Source: Verrucomicrobiales bacterium (GTDB lineage Bacteria > Verrucomicrobiota > Verrucomicrobiia > Verrucomicrobiales > DEV007). From it: DNA of 64,000 nt. Each line of letters starts with the position of its first letter. The first letter of the stretch is position 1. Of this stretch, positions 62,101 through 64,000 are shown in pieces. The DNA lies in the NCBI GenBank assembly GCA_029212615.1, contig JARGPJ010000002.1:186001-250000 (forward strand), given 5' to 3'. Under the pieces are notes generated by a model. That model worked only from the letters and a program-made list of their open reading frames with translations. It was not told the origin of the DNA and made no database searches. A program made the translations under genes and the position numbers.

Positions 62101-62625
62101 GTCGACCTCGCCCGCTTTCTCAGTGAACTTGGGAAAGACGGTGACTTTAAAACGCCGCCAAATCGCTTCATTCGACAATGGCAGACATTGATGCCTCACG
62201 AACGAACCCGTGACGAAATCGGCCACCAGGGCGAAATTATCTTCACTGAAGAGATCGACAGCTACGTGTGGCTGCCAATCTATTCAAAAGTTAACGGAGC
62301 CCTCCCTGTTGGTGAAACTCCCGATATCGTCGGGCGTGGCAAAAACCGTCATGCCGTTGCACGAACTTTTATTGATGTCGCTGAGAGCGGTGAGATTCAC
62401 CTCCGCTTGATTGGCGAACTGAAGGACCTGGTCTTTTTTCATGGGGATACCGAAATCAAACTCCCTGAGTCCGGCAGCGAGACGGAAATCACACTCCAGA
62501 TCAAAGAGCCTGGACGTCAAAAGCTCACCTTCTCAGGACTCAAGCGCCACGGCCTCGAAAACGTTTTCATCGAGCTGCTCGACGATGCCGGCACGGCCCA
62601 ATTTGTTCCCGTTCTGGATTTTTAA
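59173..62625 (+). CDS. PVC-type haem-binding CxxCH protein
   Basis: A 1150-residue exported protein specific to Planctomycetota and Verrucomicrobiota. An N-terminal propeller (membrane-bound dehydrogenase type, TIGR02604-like; about residues 40-390) holds H-M-N-W-D-Q-K-G-R-L-W-V and I-L-E-D-E-D-G-D-G. A long HEAT-like helical middle follows (about 390-830). A C-terminal c-type haem domain has C866-T-V-C869-H870 with a G-P-D-L motif, followed by a beta-rich end. It is probably a periplasmic dehydrogenase or electron-transfer partner for sugar oxidation. The signal peptide is L-S-L-A-L-T-C-S-F-S-A-V-L-S-L-H-A. Confidence 0.92.
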   Translation: MNFRLSLALTCSFSAVLSLHAQNGLRDIPDTAFDAQLNAFNLREGASINLYAHEPAVKNPVHMNWDQKGRLWVVSSPLYPHIQPGEEDNDRIIILEDEDGDGVAEKHTVFADNLHIPTAILPGDGGCYVANAIEVLFLKDTDGDDIADERRVILSGFGTEDTHHLVHTFRYGPEGMIWMNQSIYIHTHLETPYGVRRLLGGGMWHYRPETRRAEVFMKGLINPWGHAFDEWGQSFLTDGAGSQGINYVFPRSVFATSPGASRILTGLNPGQPKHCGLEILTGGHLPDHLQGVQAAPDFRGNRINLFELTDNGSTYTSSQVEDLVSSKHRSFRPIDIKMGPDGAIYVADWYNPIIQHGEVDFRDPRRDKEHGRIWRITFDEHELLTPPQLVDASDKALIEVALTSAQGWDREQAGKEIRTRSAETLLPVIASATPPEGVDPDLFHLRKVWAGQSLNHLDLESVETLLASNNHKARCGALRAVYYTAAENSKALDYASATVSDPHPQVRLWAVSVLAQLASPDTVKLALKALEGIEVDEFLDFAIWSICREHEDRWVSLTEKGNPFENTSQLLFAARALNKAVAVPIILSALSEGEFTSDEDIADLADWISKVGTPADLNAIFEYSISDSSSEASKEIILQSLASAGRLRKIQPAGDINRLSAFLQADNPSLFASAAALAGRWKLESARGGLKEAFLGAPADEARARAALDGLVSLGGPLTAKLFQTLASDTTAPFLTRSLAVIGRTRMNPTEGAKLAISVLREAPEGKDPHGLFDAFLANKQGPGALTAALKGITLPEEVALTGMQKASSAATSPQALIEALQEAGGLQPMKMALSPAEMETMMSEIATKGNPHNGEAIYRRASLQCTVCHAIGGAGGIIGPDLVSIGASAPVDYLVDSLLQPSVKIKEGYHTTLVTLKNGDSFAGAIAREDDNEIVIRDAVGNENRIAKAEVESNQISPVSLMPPGLTASLREDEFVDLARFLSELGKDGDFKTPPNRFIRQWQTLMPHERTRDEIGHQGEIIFTEEIDSYVWLPIYSKVNGALPVGETPDIVGRGKNRHAVARTFIDVAESGEIHLRLIGELKDLVFFHGDTEIKLPESGSETEITLQIKEPGRQKLTFSGLKRHGLENVFIELLDDAGTAQFVPVLDF

Positions 62626-62643
62626 TCTCTCTCCCCAAATCCT

Positions 62644-63855
62644 ATGAAAATACCCGTTCTTATCCCCTGCGCAGTCGTTGTCGTCGCCGCAGCAACCCTC
62701 ACGGCTCAACAGAAACCGAAAGGTAAGAAGCCACCGACACTGAAATTCGAAGTCAAGCAGCTCCACAAAGACAATGGAGAAGGCTGTGCCGTCGGCGATA
62801 TCGACGGCGATGGTAAACTCGATGTCGTCGCCGGCGAATATTGGTATCGCGCACCTGATTTCCAGCAGCTGCCGGTAAGGAAGCTTCTCCCATTCGGAGC
62901 TGACTACATTCAAAACAACTCGGATCACCTCTTCGACATAGACGGCGATGGAGATCTCGACGTCGTTGCCGGAGCATTCACCCTGCCACTGTTGACCTGG
63001 TATGAGAACCCCGGCGCGGGCAATTATGAAAAGGGTATATGGGAAGCCCACGAACTGGCCGATACCGGCTCGGTACACAATGAAGCGACCTACCTCCATG
63101 ATTTCGATGGTGACGGTCAACCTGAATACATTTCCAACTCCTGGCGTCCGGAGAACCCGATGCTAATCTGGCGCTTCGTCAAGAATGACGACGGGATAGT
63201 GACCGCTGAAAAGCATGTTGTTTCCGAGAGCGGCAACGGGCACGGAATAGGCTTTGGTGACATCAACGGCGACGGACTTGAAGACATTGTCTTTCGAGAC
63301 GGCTGGTATGAACGCCCTTCTGACGGCCCTTTCTCCGGCCCCTGGGAGTATCACGCCGATTTTGTCCTTCCTCACGCAAGCTGCCCCATTCTCGTTGTCG
63401 ATCTCAACGAAGATGGACGCAACGATCTGATCTGGGCCGATGGCCACAGTTATGGACTCTACTGGGAGGAGCAAATGGAACCCCAATCCGATGGGACAAT
63501 CGTTTGGCGTCAGCATCTCATCGACAAAAAATTCTCCCAGGCGCACACGATGACCTGGGGCGACATTGACAACGACGGGGCGAGTGAACTCATCACCGGA
63601 AAGCGCTACTTCGCCCACTCGGGCAAAGATCCCGGTGCGCACGACGATACCTCCTTGCAGTACTATGATTGGAATCCTGAAGATCAATCGTGGAAGAAAA
63701 ACTGGATCTCAACGGCCCCGGCCGGTGAAGGTCCCGGAGTCGGACTGCAGATACGCCTTGAAGATCTCGATGGGAACGGGTGGAAAGATATTATCGTTCC
63801 AGGCAAGAGCGGAACTCACATTATCTGGAATCAGGGCTGGACGAAACCCTCTTGA
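62644..63855 (+). CDS. Secreted FG-GAP/VCBS repeat protein
   Basis: A 403-residue exported protein (signal peptide I-P-C-A-V-V-V-V-A-A-A-T-L-T-A-Q). It has several FG-GAP-like blades with calcium-binding D-x-D-x-D-G: V-G-D-I-D-G-D-G-K-L-D-V, D-I-D-G-D-G-D-L-D-V-V, D-F-D-G-D-G-Q-P-E-Y, and I-N-G-D-G-L-E-D-I. Such propellers bind carbohydrate or partner proteins. It lies 18 bp after the PVC haem protein gene, in the same direction, suggesting an operon. Confidence 0.87.
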   Translation: MKIPVLIPCAVVVVAAATLTAQQKPKGKKPPTLKFEVKQLHKDNGEGCAVGDIDGDGKLDVVAGEYWYRAPDFQQLPVRKLLPFGADYIQNNSDHLFDIDGDGDLDVVAGAFTLPLLTWYENPGAGNYEKGIWEAHELADTGSVHNEATYLHDFDGDGQPEYISNSWRPENPMLIWRFVKNDDGIVTAEKHVVSESGNGHGIGFGDINGDGLEDIVFRDGWYERPSDGPFSGPWEYHADFVLPHASCPILVVDLNEDGRNDLIWADGHSYGLYWEEQMEPQSDGTIVWRQHLIDKKFSQAHTMTWGDIDNDGASELITGKRYFAHSGKDPGAHDDTSLQYYDWNPEDQSWKKNWISTAPAGEGPGVGLQIRLEDLDGNGWKDIIVPGKSGTHIIWNQGWTKPS

Positions 63856-63878
63856 TTTCCGATACTCACAAGTAACAA

Positions 63879-64000
63879 ATGTCCGACCAAGAACCTGAAA
63901 TCCCGAGTGATCCCGATCCCAATTCCTCCAGCGGGGAATCGAGCCGGGTCGCGATCCCTTCGGTACTTCATTCGTTCTACGAGGACCGCCCGTTCGTTTC
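63879..64000 (+). CDS. 5' end of an unknown gene (cut by window edge)
   Basis: An ATG 23 bp after the FG-GAP stop opens a frame that runs out of the window, at least 40 codons. The start is polar and proline/serine-rich (M-S-D-Q-E-P-E-I-P-S-D-P-D-P-N) then becomes hydrophobic near V-L-H-S-F-Y-E-D-R-P-F. Too little is visible to name a family. Confidence 0.5.
   Translation, partial: MSDQEPEIPSDPDPNSSSGESSRVAIPSVLHSFYEDRPFV

Overview
This window looks like the chromosome of a Verrucomicrobiota bacterium, most likely class Verrucomicrobiae, though rank below phylum is a guess. The evidence is its stock of PVC-superphylum families: a DUF1552/DUF1592 cytochrome-type pair, a PVC-type haem-binding CxxCH protein of 1150 residues, several DUF1080 proteins, a formylglycine sulfatase, a DUF6807 (PmoA-like) protein, secreted PQQ-like propellers and three Gfo/Idh/MocA proteins. 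Housekeeping genes (glnS, gltX, nrdR, rimK, yceD, tRNA-Leu) are scattered among them. There is no phage, IS element, integrase or CRISPR array. Most start codons have a pyrimidine-rich leader and no Shine-Dalgarno sequence.

Layout. 1-9.7 kb: end of a DUF3108 gene, tRNA-Leu(CAA), orphan araB, yceD, a ferric-iron fbpABC importer, glnS, a DUF1080 lipoprotein and a truncated haemoglobin. 9.9-19.6 kb: sulfatase, DUF6807, a DUF58/DUF4381-like pair, a lipoprotein, a beta-helix protein, a sugar dehydrogenase and an HrpB helicase. 19.8-25 kb: gltX, then convergently a superfamily-1 helicase with a nuclease-like C-terminus, translationally coupled to nnrS. 25-34.3 kb: oxidoreductases, the DUF1552-DUF1592 pair, a PQQ-like propeller, an LHPP-type HAD phosphatase and an OmpH/Skp chaperone. 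34.3-36.9 kb: a FIST sensor, a prodomain-less subtilase and a GAF protein.

37-42.3 kb is the most notable region: a candidate ribosomally made peptide (RiPP) locus. A GrrM-like radical SAM/SPASM maturase, a 120-residue precursor and a DUF692/MNIO oxidase run on the minus strand, with a divergent ABC exporter. The precursor ends in a 25-residue Cys/Trp/His/Asn/Arg core in which each W/F is followed two residues later by R or N, the pattern expected for three-residue cyclophane crosslinks. The four cysteines and C-terminal histidines would suit the MNIO enzyme. The GAF and subtilase genes follow on the same strand, so the subtilase is a possible leader peptidase. Two RNA hairpins in the precursor-MNIO spacer could set the precursor:enzyme ratio.

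42.3-57.8 kb: a PQQ propeller with a secreted methyltransferase, a Gfo-like protein lacking the catalytic lysine, terC, an MFS pump, a GH63-like glucosidase, nrdR preceded by two NrdR-box-like repeats, a HIT hydrolase, a rimB-rimK-deacylase operon, a tandem DUF1080 protein and a group of small membrane proteins. 58.1-64 kb: a divergent SGNH hydrolase, the large PVC haem protein, an FG-GAP protein and the start of an unknown gene.

All calls come from reading translated sequence and motifs; no database search was run.
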